Positions 1-12,032 of a DNA stretch of 48,280 nt are shown here, piece by piece. Under the pieces are notes generated by a model. That model worked only from the letters and a program-made list of their open reading frames with translations. It did no database searches and was not told the origin of the DNA. Numbering within the stretch: the stretch's first letter is position 1; each line of letters begins with the position of its first letter. Made by a program: the position numbers and the translations under genes. This stretch comes from Didymodactylos carnosus (Eukaryota > Rotifera > Eurotatoria > Philodinida > Philodinidae): assembly GCA_905250885.1 (NCBI GenBank), contig CAJNOQ010000518.1, positions 1 to 48,280 of the forward strand, given 5' to 3'.

Positions 1-500
1 GAATTTTGTGACATGATGTTCTATGGATTTTTCGGAAGACTCAAGTTTTCATCCAGTCACAATATGATCCTTCGACAAAATGCTCTGATCGAGTTCAAAT
101 TTTCACTACAGATACTCCAGACCCTATCTCAGGTTCTACATTTTTTTTCTCGAAAAATATGCTTTCCTTCTCAAGATATACGAAAAATGCTGTAAATTAT
201 ACAAAAAGATCACGCAAGTCGTCGGGATTTTTTTGTGTAATTTTCAGCATTTTTCGTATATCTTGAGAAGGAAAACATATTTTTCGAGAAAAAAATGTAG
301 AACCTGAGACAGGGTCTGGAGTATCTGTGGTGAAAATTTGAACTCGATCGGAGCATTTTGTCGAGGGATCGTATTGTGACTGGATGAAAAACTTGAGTCT
401 TCCGAAAAATCCATAGAACATCATGTCACAAAATTCTGAGCAAAAATAGATCGATTTCCTTTTTCGCTGTTGTATTTCTGATATAAATTTGAACTCGATC
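1..500. repeat. Foldback (palindromic) repeat, copy 1, cut by the window start
   Basis: Bases 1 to about 200 are nearly the exact reverse complement of about 237-436, with a spacer of roughly 35 bp, so this strand could fold into a long hairpin. The right arm runs on past 436, and the matching part of the left arm lies outside the window. A diverged relative at 36603-37045 shares the arm sequence and also matches the extension to about 500, which suggests the element reaches that far. The phrase tttgaactcgatcgga occurs twice in the right half (about 337 and 486). Open frames on both strands here are mirror images of each other and are not taken as genes. A non-autonomous foldback transposon is the likely identity. 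Confidence 0.8.
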
Positions 501-2972
501 GGATGTGTGTTCCACATTTAGTAACAAGGTAAAAAAAGAGAGCGGCGCGAACCCTTAATGATTACTAGACAAATAAAACAGGAATTCAACAAACTACTAA
601 AAACACGCTCTATGTGATGGGTCTATAGACCCACAAAAATTATGTTCATCTTCAAAACATGTATAAACGTTTGCTACGATTATATGAATCAAACCAATTC
701 TAGGTAAATCTAAACTAAGTCATTAATCCTATGTATATGAACACATTTCTTCAACAATATAAAAAGCCGACAGCCAAACTACTTACCATGTTTATTGTCA
801 ATTACTAGCTAAAAGAACGTGTGACAATTGAGAAAAAGCCTTTCTATAGAAATTTGTCATGCACTTACATTTCCATATTAAGATATAAATCTTAATGAGT
901 AATTGCGTTGGTCATTAGCATATGGAATGGATAATGTTGGCCTGTAATATATCTGTGGTCGATATGATGATAATCTGTCCTTGTTGAAGAATAACGACCA
1001 AAATGAATTAATAAAATTTCTTTTTTCGAGTTCAACGACAACGAAATCGCAGAATACCAAGACATAGAACTTTACACACAAAGTATTGTAGAAATTTTTG
1101 ATTAATAACTTCTGTTATTATCGGCTACAAAAAACATATCGATGAACATACGACTTAATGTAACTTAATTTTCTTTCTTTTCTTGAACATATCCGACAAT
1201 TATTGAAAGTAGGGCAAAAACCTTGATAGTGCCCAAATATGAGACAGATTCTGTTGGCTCAATAAGGTAGTCAGCTTCGAAATAATGAAGATGATTGATA
1301 AAAATAGTTAGTAGTAATTTGTTCTTTAATTTTTAATATTTTTTGGATCTTCACTAGTTCGTTGCAGTCTACTATACTATGAAATTTTTGATCATATTTG
1401 AGCGATCCTTGGAGCACATTAACTCACACATATCTCAATTGTCGCCTTTTATTATGTAAAAATGTGATGGTGTCTATAGCAGAAACGTATTCGAATCTGA
1501 GAGGTTACACAGTTAGATTTGGGAGAGATGGTTAAAAAATATCCGAAAAATATTTTGAAAAATCAATTCGTGTTTGCTAGGTATACAAATATATGTGTAC
1601 ATATTGCAACTATGAGAACACTAAATGTGATGTTGGTGCTTTATCCACTGGACAAGGTGCATGAATAGTGAGAGCATTCGTATGATTGCCGAAAATAATT
1701 GATCTCTACGAACAAGTTATGCGTTAAAGGATTCTCTTTTCCCTTTACCACATCACACTACCGCACGAATGTAAGAAAGAAGTAGTTTCTTCACCTGCGA
1801 AAAAACTTTGTTTAACAACAACTAACGAAACGATGTTATCGACAGTCATATCATAACCATTATCTCTTACTAAAACAGCTTACTCGCAGAGATCTGCGAT
1901 CTGTGCAGGTAACATTCGACACTAATATTAGATCAGGCACAACTAGAGTGAACTGTTGTAGTAAGAGAAAATAATTCAATATAATAAATTATACAAATGA
2001 GGGATATCATAATCGTGTTCCAATAAGAGTTAACAGAATAAAGCAACGGAATTTAATAGATTAATTAGCAACTGCCTGCTAGACCATAGGGCGAGAATAA
2101 AGTGAGTATTATGAGAACACAATAAGCGTTTATACGAATCTGTATCAATACAAATAGGTTGAAAATTTTGACAAATTAGTTTATCTGTGTTGCATCATGC
2201 GACCGCGAGGATGAAGAAGAATTCTAATTTAACTTGCGCCTTAGACAGACTGATAAGTTAAAAGTCCGTGATTCAAAAATTTCGAATTGTTTCTATTAGT
2301 TCTAATGGAAACTTTTGGGTATTTCATATTGACAAAAAAATGTGAGAAACTGTGGATTTCTCGCTGCAATTTAGTTAAATTAACAACGTACTGAAGACAG
2401 CCGGGACTTCTAATTTAGCAAGTATATCTTTGATACGATGTTAATAATATGTGAATAACATAAGTAATACGTAGATGTGCACATTAATCGGTCTGCGGCT
2501 ACCCCCACTAAACGTATGTCATTCTCCGTGATTGAACGAAAAATAGGTAAACACCTAGTTTTGACCATCGCGAAGGGTCATCATCAGGAGAAAAATTTTG
2601 AAACACCCATAGCTAATGATGGAATTACAGCGATACCATTGCAAATTCTACCAGAAACTAATTAATTCTTAGTTTTGACCAAGTTTTGACCACAATGCAG
2701 TCAGATTTTCGATTTTTTGAGATGTGCATTAGATCGAGCATAGAAAGTCACATCTTCTGTCAAGTTTTAACATTGTCTGGAGTATTCTCTGGGTTACTGT
2801 AGTCAAAGAAATTTAGCTACTATACTATGATTGTGTCCCCGTTACTAAGAACTTTTAGACACAGTTCTTGGGGTCATTTCAGGATTTGCTCTGTTCAAAA
2901 AATTGCTGAAGTTTATGTTATACTAGTTTTAGTCGTCTTCATTAGAATTTTTCTTAGCTTCTCTTCAAATTT
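501..2972. other. Intergenic, no gene recognised
   Basis: This is AT-rich sequence with only short open frames (the longest about 67 codons) that show no familiar motif, no good splice context and low-complexity composition. I see no long inverted repeat, tandem array or RNA gene here. Confidence 0.5.
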
Positions 2973-4244
2973 GTACATTCACTAGGGAGTTAAAAACGTA
3001 TTCAAATTTTGAAATATGTAAAGTTTACACTAAAAAGGAACTAAAAGGGCATTGTAAACCCTTTTCCTTTTAGTTTCATTTTATATTTTACATGGCCAAT
3101 GTTTTAAAATGTTCGATATATAGACCATTTACGCAACACGTGCACTATACACGTGATTTCTTACTGATAAGAACCTAAAATTTCATTTTTGCTGCTACTT
3201 ACGAAAAATTTACTTTCGTTTTCTTTATAAGTAGATAGACCAAAGTGTCCTCTTCAAAATGCCAGGCAATGGAGCTGTTGATCTTTTGTGGTTCAAGTGT
3301 GGCATCGGATTTATTCAAAGTCCCACGACTGTTATATGGTGACTATTTGAAACCTCAAAATGAGATGGATTGTAGGTAATCAACCAGGGCCGGCGCGAGC
3401 AAAATTATGATACCGGGCGAAAATTTATATTTGCGCCCCCATCCCTTCTGTCTGTACCTGTTGAAATGCGCCTGATCAGTATTAGAAAACCAAGGCGCCT
3501 TCGGCGTCCCTTGCTTTGTAGCGCCCCGGGTGGTCGACCGCATGGTTGATTAATGAGTCTTGTGATGATGCTTGTCTTTATAGAAACATTCAAAACTTAA
3601 AACCATCTCAAAATCTGGTATAGTTTCGATGTTGTTTTCCATTTTCTAGTTGTAGAAACACATTTAGTATATAAATAAGCCTATTCTGAAACTTTTAAGC
3701 CATTTGGAAGGATTTTGAGTGAAATGTGATTTTTTAGATTTTGATGAAAACCGATGTTTTCCGTTAATCTAAGTTTTTAATAGGTTTTGAATGTTTCTAT
3801 AAAAACAAGCATCACCGCAAGACTCAGCATGGTTGATTACCTACAATCCATCTCATTTTGAGGTTTCAAATAGTCACCATATAACAGTCGTGGGACTTTG
3901 AATAAATCCGATGCCACACTTGAACCACAAAAGATCAACAGCTCCATTGCCTGGCATTTTGAAGAGGACACTTTGGTCTATCTACTTATAAAGAAAACGA
4001 AAGTAAATTTTTCGTAAGTAGCAGCAAAAATGAAATTTTAGGTTCTTATCAGTAAGAAATCACGTGTATAGTGCACGTGTTGCGTAAATGGTCTATATAT
4101 CGAACATTTTAAAACATTGGCCATGTAAAATATAAAATGAAACTAAAAGGAAAAGGGTTTACAATGCCCTTTTAGTTCCTTTTTAGTGTAAACTTTACAT
4201 ATTTCAAAATTTGAATACGTTTTTAACTTCCCTAGTGAATGTAC
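2973..4244. repeat. Long inverted repeat of about 1.27 kb with arms over 400 bp
   Basis: The left arm 2973-3386 and right arm 3830-4244 are almost identical in inverted orientation over about 414 bp. Pairing resumes inside: about 3554-3600 (gagtcttg...cattcaaaac) pairs with about 3783-3829, so the arms are really about 460 bp with a loop near 3605-3775. The left arm is split by a GC-rich insert at 3387-3553 that the right arm lacks. Both ends carry cactaggg. Such near-identity implies recent origin or ongoing homogenisation. No coding capacity is seen, so a non-autonomous foldback or MITE-like element is likely. Confidence 0.85.
3387..3553. mobile_element. GC-rich insertion in the left arm of the 2973-4244 hairpin
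   Basis: About 167 bp with much higher GC than its surroundings interrupts the left hairpin arm; the right arm shows the uninterrupted site. It begins gggccggcgcgagc and contains repeated gcgcccc blocks. Its edges sit between aatcaacca (3378-3386) and its inverse tggttgatt (3543-3551). The ends resemble the gggccgg-type termini of many hAT MITEs, but no clean target duplication is visible, so the class is a guess. Confidence 0.5.
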
Positions 4245-4694
4245 TCAAGTGTGAGTACTCAAAGCCGTACTCTGCTGAAAAATGTCTCGAGTACTCATCA
4301 GTGAGTAACGAGTACTGTGAGTACGACTCTGAGTACTCATGCTTGGGTATTGTTGACTACTCATATAACTTTTGGCAAAATACTCATGAATATTGTTTAT
4401 CTGATATTTTCATGTAGAGGAGTGATCTTAGACAGCCAGAGTAGGACTACAAGTCCAGTCACAAACGAGTCCACCCCTGACTATATACAGAGAGACCAGT
4501 GAAGAAATAATAATATAAATATTCTATGTTTCTTCGCTAAATTCCATGTTCTTTATACAGTTTCAGTTTAGCAAAATAAAATGGTGAATGAATATTTTCT
4601 GAGTACTCACTGAGTAACAATACTCCAAAACTGTTAGTAGTATGGACGAATTATGAGTAAAGTCGTACTCATCATATGAGTACTTTCACTAGGG
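4230..4694. mobile_element. MITE-like element rich in gagtactca motifs
   Basis: The left end ccctagtgaatgtactca (4230-4247) is the inverse of the right end tgagtactttcactaggg (4677-4694) with one mismatch, giving 18-bp terminal inverted repeats. Inside are many copies of the short palindrome gagtactc and close variants, clustered within about 100 bp of each end, a layout typical of hAT elements with subterminal repeats. The first 15 bases coincide with the right end of the neighbouring hairpin, so the two elements share or abut their termini. No target duplication could be fixed. Confidence 0.6.
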
Positions 4695-5452
4695 TTGGAT
4701 CAGTTAAAATTAGTCAGATCGGTGACCTTTCTTTTAATTTTTCTTGCTCGCAGGAAAGTAGTTTAATTAAACGTTACGTAAGGCGGTACTTTACTAAGCG
4801 AAAATGTTTTACCGTTGCCTTTTCCTACAAACTGAACGTTTTAATTTGGTGATCATGAATTATGGCGACAGCTGGATTGTGCCTGAACGTAGTTGTCGCC
4901 ATTTTTCGATTTAAAATACTGTTTTGTTATTGGTTAATTAATATGAGACCAACTAAAGCTACTTTTATAAACTGTCTTCATTTGCATTATATTTAATCTT
5001 CGATTTTCGTTTTTTATTCATTTTGCTTTGTTATATGATTGAAATTTTGATTATTTTCACTTTATTTTGCTTGACTCAAATCTACATCATTAATATGTGG
5101 GTCTTCTAAGAACAACCACAACTTCAATCTGTCCACGTTCTGTTGTTATCTGACGAAAATGAATCACTTTCACAAAGAGTACGCCTTTTAAAATGTATTT
5201 AGAGTTTGACGCATACGTCCTTCGACAACGCGATATTTTTTCTACTTCTAATTGTGAACTCTTGTGCCAGGTTATGTAAAGTTTTGATAAGTGATAGTAT
5301 TATCACTTGTTTCTAGATATTTATTCTTGATTTTACTCACAATGTAATCAACAAATGGTATCAACGTACGTTATCTTGGAAATGGATTTTTCTCTCATTA
5401 AATCACATTGTTATTGAATTATTTGTCTGAAAAACTTCAATTAAAATTTAAA
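4695..5452 (+). promoter_or_regulatory. Upstream region of CERT
   Basis: About 760 bp separate the last repeat from the CERT start codon. No ORF of note is present. The last 50 bases before the ATG are A/T-rich and, unlike most genes here, contain no AG acceptor, so the transcript probably starts within this stretch without a spliced 5' leader. No specific promoter element is claimed. Confidence 0.35.
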
Positions 5453-8400
5453 ATGGCAACAGAAGATGTAACAACATCAGAAGAAGATGAATCGTTAGAC
5501 GATGAATCATCGACAAATCGTAATAATGAACATTGTAAAGGAAGATTATTTAAATGGACAAACTATTTACACGGATGGCAAGAACGATTTCTTGTATTAA
5601 AACTCGGCTTTTTAAATTATTATAAAAATGAATTTGAAATAAGTCTTGGATGTCGTGGAGCACTCTCAGTGAAACAAGCACTCATTCAAGTATATTTAAA
5701 AGTTTTTTCTTTATTAAGTACAGGTTGTAAATTTTTATTATTTGTCTTTTAGCCCCATGAATTTGATGACTGTCGATTTGACATACGTGTAAATGATTCA
5801 GTTTGGTATTTGAGAGCACATAATCGCGAGGACAGAGAAAAATGGGTACAAGCGTTAGAAGATCATAAAATTTTATGTAAAGCAGAATCAGGTTATGGTA
5901 GTGAAACAAGTTTACGTAAACATCCAAGTTTAGGATCACTGACATCGACAGCAAGTGTTAGTGTCGCGTCGACGGGCTCATTTAAGGTAATTCTTCGCTC
6001 GCAAATTTCTCGATTCGCTAACGCCATTGTTCTGATTATTGCTATAATAGAAAGATCGAAATTTAAAAGAAAAACTTAAAGAACTGGAAACATATAAAGA
6101 TATTTTATGTCAACAAGTACAAACATTACAGACTTATTTTGATGCGTGTGCAAATGCTGTGACCAAAGGATATGAACCATATCAAAAAGAATGTAAGTTT
6201 TTTTACTACAAAGTCGTTATATGTAGAACAATAACGTTATCTCGCCGAGAAATTCAACAGTCTATTGCTTGATACTCATAGGTATAAGCTGCGTTACGCA
6301 AAACCTTTCTTTTTTTTATAAAAGTCCAATATTTGGCCTGCTAAAGAGGATGACATTTACATGACAGTTTACCATTACTCTTCAGTCTTAGTTTATTAGT
6401 ATTTTATATTTCAGTCGAAGACTCCGGTGATGTCGACTTTGAAGATTCACCAGACAAACTCAAACACGATGACAATAGACCAGTAAAAAATGGTAATTTT
6501 GAGAGTTTTATTTACTAAACAAATTTTGTTTCGTTTTTTCTACGTTTCACTTTCGCTTCAGTTACAATTGTGGGTGATCATGCAGGAATGGCAATCGATT
6601 TTAAAGGTAAGACTGAATAAACCAAAAGTATATCTTTTTTGCTAATTTGAGCCTCCTCTTTGTTCATTTAGGCGAGGCTTTAACCTTTAAAGCAACGACA
6701 GATGGTGTTGTACATAATCTCGCATTTTGTATTGAATTAATGCAAAAAAGAGAAGATATATGGAGGAAAAAATATGAAAAAGTAATAGGCGGGATATCTA
6801 CTTTTGCCTAGTATATCGATTCTTTTAAAGAGAAGATTAGTTACCGCCTATATGTTGTTGTTTTTTCTTTTAGGAATTGGAGCGACGAAAAAAATTTCAA
6901 GAACTATATACTTATGCCATAAAACAGAAGATTCCAGCATTAGGCTCTCCGGATGCTGAAGTATGTATGTGCAAATTAGTATTTAGAAATAGATTTATTG
7001 TCATATAGCCTAACCCAGATATTCTATTCATTTTTAGGAAGGTCCTCATAGTACATTAAAAGATGAAGAATTTTTCGATGCATTAGATCAATCGTTAGAT
7101 CGTATTGATCGTGAAACAGATGAAATCGTACGAAAAGTAAGTTGTAAATACAAAATTTTTTTTTGAAATGAACTAATAACCAAGGCAGTTCCGTACGACA
7201 TCTTATAGCGAATGATCTGAGTTTCTTTTATACAGTCTTGCGTTGGCATATCGTGTTAGTTACACGTTTTATATCCATCTCTTATTAACATCCTTTACCT
7301 CTATGTTAGACGCCTTCCATTCCTGTTCCATACACAAGTGAACTGTGTGTTGAAAAATAGAATATTTTATTTCTCTATTGATGAATTTGAGACACTTAGA
7401 TGAGCTACATATTGAATATATTCTTATTATATTGCCTATATATCGTAGTTTTCATTTGATAGTTTTCTGTATTCGATAGAGAAAATTCTTAAAAATCAAA
7501 ATTGCTTGACTATAAAAAGTCACAATTTACTGTAAAATTAATTTTGTTCCATAGAATATGTTCAGATTCATATACAAGATCTTGTGAAACCAATATCAGC
7601 ACTTATATATATTAAACATTAACATGTACTAAATAGCTTTCATCACTGAATTACACCAAAAACGAGTGTCTGAAAATCACTAGAGATTTTTTACTTTGAC
7701 AACTGTGTATTTCAATGGACTGTGCTTGGTTTCAATGGACTTTTAAGCCGATGCATAAAAATACGAAAAGTATATCTTACATCTTGTTCTTGTCTTCTAA
7801 TCGACCTAATGAGGTCAAATGATAATGAGTTTAGAATGATGCGAATGATATAGGACGAACATGATTGCCAAATAATGTATTTTTTAATTAGCTCTCATCA
7901 TCACAGCTTAGAGAGGATTTGTTTGTTAAAATTTCTTATATTTCAATGGAATATCTCTTTTTACCCCAAGTTATTTTACTTCCACTCGATATAATGTGCA
8001 TATTGATGTACTTTAGTGTATTTTTATGAATAATTTGTTATCATTACATGTCTGCACAAGGTAAATATGACGTACATGAATCACGTCTGATGTAAGATAA
8101 TAGTAAAAAAATTAGAAATATGTACATTAAAAAATGAGTAATATAATACTTACATTGGTTCATGATGCTGAACAGAAAGAAGAAGAAAAAAAGTACACGT
8201 ATACGCATAGCATAGTATAATCATGTGTTTTTTCTCCCGTTCTTCTGGCGAGTCAATGAATAACAATGATTTTTAAAATATTTTTTCTAAAACAAAAGCT
8301 AAAATATATTTGTAAGACTTTGTTATTCTTCGATTATGTAATAATTTTCAAGTGAAAAAAATTGATGATCAAAAATTACCCTCTAAACGTAACAGAAAAA

Positions 8401-10981
8401 AACAGAAAATCTTATTATTCTTAATAACGTAAGACATGGAAAAGAAAACAATAGAATAAATAATACAACAACGTGTGTACACACGCAAACACATACGTAC
8501 ACATTTTTATATGAGTATAAGAACTGAAAATTGTTACTATGAATTTGACAAAAAAAAAATCATTTAATTTTCCACCTTCTTATACGTTTACATCATTATC
8601 ATCAGCACGTCATTCACCATCTCTCTATGCAATAACTCATCCAATTTCATCCACTTTGTCATATCAGTCACAGAACATATCTTCAGTGCTATTACCACAA
8701 ATAGAGTGTCAGTTAAAATCACGCCCAACATCAATCGAAAACCATACAACATCTCAGTTCGATAATAATGATGACTATGGAACACCTCCAACGAGTATAG
8801 AAGATTCAAATCCATTTATGAATCTGTTTGAAAATGAAATTTCTAATTTATCAATAGAGGTTGGTTTTTTCTCACATGCTGAGCTGTAAAGTCTTTTCTC
8901 TTATCTTCAGAAACTACCATTTATCAATAATGAATGATATAATGTTTTATTAAACGTAATTAAAAGGGATGGGAGCGTGCTGAGTATAGAAGTATTGTTT
9001 TTTCTTTTGTAAGTACTAGTACTACTACTTACTAAACCCTCATCCACATTAGAAGCCCAGTGGGCTTCTATTATGTCCCGCAAGAAAGGCAAAATTTTCT
9101 CCAAAAGTACCCTATGGGGACAGGATCAATTTTCAAAAAATTTCTTGCCAGACTGGGCTTCTAATGGGGGTGGGCTTCTATTATGGGGTGGGCTTCTAAT
9201 ATGAGGGGGGGTTATTGTAAATAACTTCACTCTCTATATTTCATTATTTTCGTTTAAATGCTGTTTTGCAAGAGTACTAGTAAAATAATTAAAATATATT
9301 TGCTGAATGCATAATGCTTCAATGTCAGTGAAAATATAAAAGATGAGTACGTGGTCTAAATTATAAAATATCAGAAGACATTATTTATTACCTATTAACT
9401 CTTAGAGGAATTTATGATTGAACAATGTTTTATTTTCGAAAATTTAACACATTAAACGGTTGACACTGAAGCTGAGATACCATTAATGGTAGACCGAATG
9501 TTCTTGACAATTTTTCTTCAATCGTGTATTGATTCGCGAATAAATTCTGTTTTTTCTTCCCATTAGTACTAATTGAATGGCCTAGAATGGAGAATATGTT
9601 TACATTTGACTTTTTTCTTTATTTCGTTCTAGAAAAAAATTGCCAGTGCCATAGTAAAACAAAATCATTTGGTAACAGAATCGTTGACTACTCAAGCACC
9701 TTCAGCGACAACAATCGATACCAATAACAATGCAATATCAAAGGCTCACAGAGAAACACGCAAGCACAAAATACCACATCGACTGTCCAACGATGTAAAT
9801 ATGTAGTCATTATTTAACTTAAAGATTTTTTACCACATGCTATCTTATTAGAAAAAAGTGCAATATTATCTAATGATTTTCTTCTATAACTTTAAAGAAA
9901 ACTATTTGAAATTTAGTCTTTCAAATCGAAAAACTTTCAATTATAATTAAAAATCTTACAGGTTTAATTTTACTTCTTTTAATATTAGATTGAAAGAATT
10001 GTTCAAGATCATTTGAAATATGATAGAGAAAACGTATCCGATTTATGGGAACTCATTCATCATGAAGGTGAAATGAAAGTTTATCGTCGTGAAGTAGAAG
10101 AAAATGGAATTGTTGTTGATCCACTCAAATGTTTCCATACAGTGAAAGTACGTTGTTAGTGCAAAAATTATAATTATTACTTATACCTGATGTCATGTTT
10201 AGGGTGTAACTGGACATGAAATATGTCATTATTTTTTTGATCCACTATATCGAATGGAATGGGAAAGTAAGATAAAAACTCGTCGTTTTCGAAGATATCG
10301 TTATAAATTCATATTTTTTTCATAGCTACATTGGATTCAACGAAAGTTATTGAAACACCTGATAAAGATAATCTAGATACACTTGTATTTTTTCAAATAC
10401 ATAAGCGTGTATGGTACGAAATATTTTCTTCCGAACTATTGTCTACTGTTTATTTATTAATCTCCGTCGTTTTGTTCTAGGCCAGCAGCTCAACGTGACT
10501 CATGCTTTTGGTCACATATACGTTCCGTATCAACCAATGAAGAAGATCAACCAGTCTGGATTGTTGTTAACTATACCACCGATCATCCTTTAGCACCGGT
10601 GAACAATCAAAAACAGTTAAGTAAATAAAAATAACTTATTAAAAATTTCTTATTTTTAGATTAAATCTCCATTTGTTCGACTTGTGGCTAATGTGGCATT
10701 AACATGTGAAACACAAATCGTTGAACCACCATTAAATCCAAAAGACATTAAACGAGAAAATCTTCGTTGTAAATTGACTTACGTTGCATTTGGTAATATA
10801 TATCTATTCTTTATTAAAAATAATTTTATTATTGTTCTTTTTCATAACTCTAGTAAATCCTGGAGGTTGGGCGCCAGCTGCTGCTCTCCGTGCAATTGCG
10901 AAACGTGAATATCCTAAGTTTCTCAAACGTTTTACAAGCTATGTTGTTGAACAAACAAGAGACAAGCCAATTTTATTTTAA
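5453..10981 (+). CDS. CERT1: Ceramide transfer protein (CERT/STARD11), 15 exons, 627 aa
   Basis: CERT carries ceramide from ER to Golgi without vesicles. Exons: 5453-5689, 5753-5986, 6051-6192, 6415-6492, 6562-6606, 6672-6781, 6874-6960, 7038-7136, 9633-9794, 9989-10147, 10203-10266, 10326-10413, 10481-10598, 10660-10792, 10854-10981 (1884 nt, every join in frame). The PH domain (about 27-120) has [13 protein letters not shown] and NDSVWYLRA. The serine-repeat region (about 126-155, [14 protein letters not shown]) is where family members are phosphorylated. The FFAT motif that binds VAP proteins at the ER is EFFDA (residues 322-326). The START lipid-binding domain (about 400-627) ends [15 protein letters not shown]...KPILF. 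Length matches human CERT-L (624). ATG 5453 was chosen because only a non-ATG codon precedes it in frame. The 2.5-kb intron 7137-9632 is far longer than the others and holds a candidate alternative exon and a repeat. Confidence 0.95.
8539..8859 (+). CDS. Candidate alternative first coding exon of CERT (START-only isoform)
   Basis: An open frame from ATG 8539 runs 107 codons to a plausible donor (gag|gttggt) in phase 0 and would join exactly in frame to the exon at 9633. It cannot be an ordinary internal exon. The frame is closed by TAA at 8518-8520, the only AG between there and mid-exon is at 8604-8605, and entering from the phase-0 donor at 7136 there hits a stop at once. Composition is coding-like (Ser/Thr/Pro/Asn-rich, acidic end with [12 protein letters not shown]). 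A transcript starting in the intron would give about 391 aa with START but no PH or FFAT. It may instead be a chance ORF. Confidence 0.4.
9037..9209. repeat. Short TIR element with repeated gggcttcta motifs, inside a CERT intron
   Basis: The motif tgggcttctaatatg, with small changes, occurs four times on + (about 9061, 9153, 9171, 9189) and once inverted (9047-9060). The inverted copy and its neighbour form the perfect 19-base palindrome 9051-9069. The ends read ccctcat...attagaagccca and its inverse ending atgaggg, so this looks like a small MITE. It lies between the donor at 8859 and the acceptor at 9632 and interrupts no exon. Confidence 0.5.
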
Positions 10982-11977
10982 ATTTAGAAAAACGCGACAG
11001 TTTTTTTGTATTAATAGTTGCTTTTTTTTCCTTAAACAGCACATGTGATGATGTTGTTCGAGATTTTCTTCTTTGTATAGAAGAAATAAGAAAGATATTT
11101 TTCTCTTTTTACTTATTTGTTGTTTCTCTCTTCTTTTTCATTTCATTAATATCACTTTTATAATAAAACAGAAAAATAGCATCTTTTTAATAAATGATAT
11201 ACTGCTATTGCACAGCTGCTATTTTTTACTTTTACCTAATAGATCTATTGAGGGCTTCCTGTCACTTTTTCATAGTTTAAAAAAAGCACTTGAGAATATT
11301 AAAAACTGTTGAAAATATTAAAACAACAGCTTGTGTTTCTTCTGAAAAACAGATAGTAAGTTAATTGAGATTGACAGCTGTGTGTCTCATTTGAGAGAAT
11401 GTTTTGACATGAAATTCCATATTTCTTTGAAAAAATATATATAAGTTATATTTGTAATTAAGCTTGTAAACTTGACACTACCGATTCTTCAGTTTTCTTT
11501 TAAATTTCCTTTAAACGTCAGTCAGTTAATTTTTTCAAGTTGACATTCTCTTGTTTACGCTTGCTTGTTATTTCACTAGTAAAAAACGTTCAATCTTTTT
11601 GTATACGACGTATCTTTTTACTCTTTTTCTGTTGTTGTGTTAAATATAGAAATATTTTTTGTTTTATGTAATTATTTATTTATATTTTCTAAATACGCAT
11701 ATTCTTCTATATTTTTTTGTTTATGATTGATGATATTTGAAGATTTTTTCTGTTGTTTTTGTTGTTGTTGTTTGATCATCATGAAAAAAAATTTGAAGAA
11801 TTTTATGCGTATTCTTTTTTTTTCAAACATTTTGGTTGATACTTTTGTTATTAGAGAGTTCAATTTGTCTCTCTTATAAACCTAATAAAATCTTCTAAAT
11901 GTCCTTCTGTTGTTTGTTTACCTATCGCTAATATATTGTCCAATGCGTGATCCATATAGATCTATATAAAAAAACGT
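10982..11977. other. CERT 3' region and spacer before the Aurora-like kinase
   Basis: An AATAAA at 11162-11167, 181 bp after the CERT stop, is a candidate poly(A) signal. The rest is T-rich low-complexity DNA. Open frames of 60-80 codons here are runs of Phe, Leu, Ile or Lys/Gln with no motif and are not called. Confidence 0.45.
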
Positions 11978-12025
11978 TTTTTGCTGTACTTACATTTCAG
12001 ATGCTGTGTTTTTCATATTAACTAG
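11978..12025 (+). promoter_or_regulatory. Splice acceptors just upstream of the Aurora-like kinase
   Basis: A pyrimidine-rich tract ending acatttcag|atg (AG at 11999-12000) and a second acceptor-like ttaactag|acaaaa (AG 12024-12025) precede the start codon by 32 and 7 nt. With no upstream exon evident, either could receive a trans-spliced leader or a short 5'-UTR exon. Use of the first would place a 6-codon upstream ORF (12001-12021) in the leader. Confidence 0.5.
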
Positions 12026-12032
12026 ACAAAAA

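Noticed and set aside
197-517. 106-codon minus-strand open frame at the window start
   Set aside because: It is a mirror of the palindromic repeat arms, with the same peptide seen on the other strand at 13-195; not independent coding evidence.
3355-3593. Two overlapping minus frames rich in Arg/Gly/Pro
   Set aside because: They lie over the GC-rich insertion; the high GC simply lengthens open frames. No domain recognised.
4211-4502. Tyr/Ser/Glu-rich frames across the gagtactca element
   Set aside because: The peptide is periodic because the DNA is repetitive; inside a MITE.
5408-5452. Upstream extension of CERT to 5408
   Set aside because: It begins with a non-ATG codon and adds a segment absent from CERT relatives; ATG at 5453 fits better.
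10594-10625. Extending the CERT exon past 10598 to a donor near 10621
   Set aside because: That join breaks frame; the donor at 10599 gives an exact length match to the human START domain.
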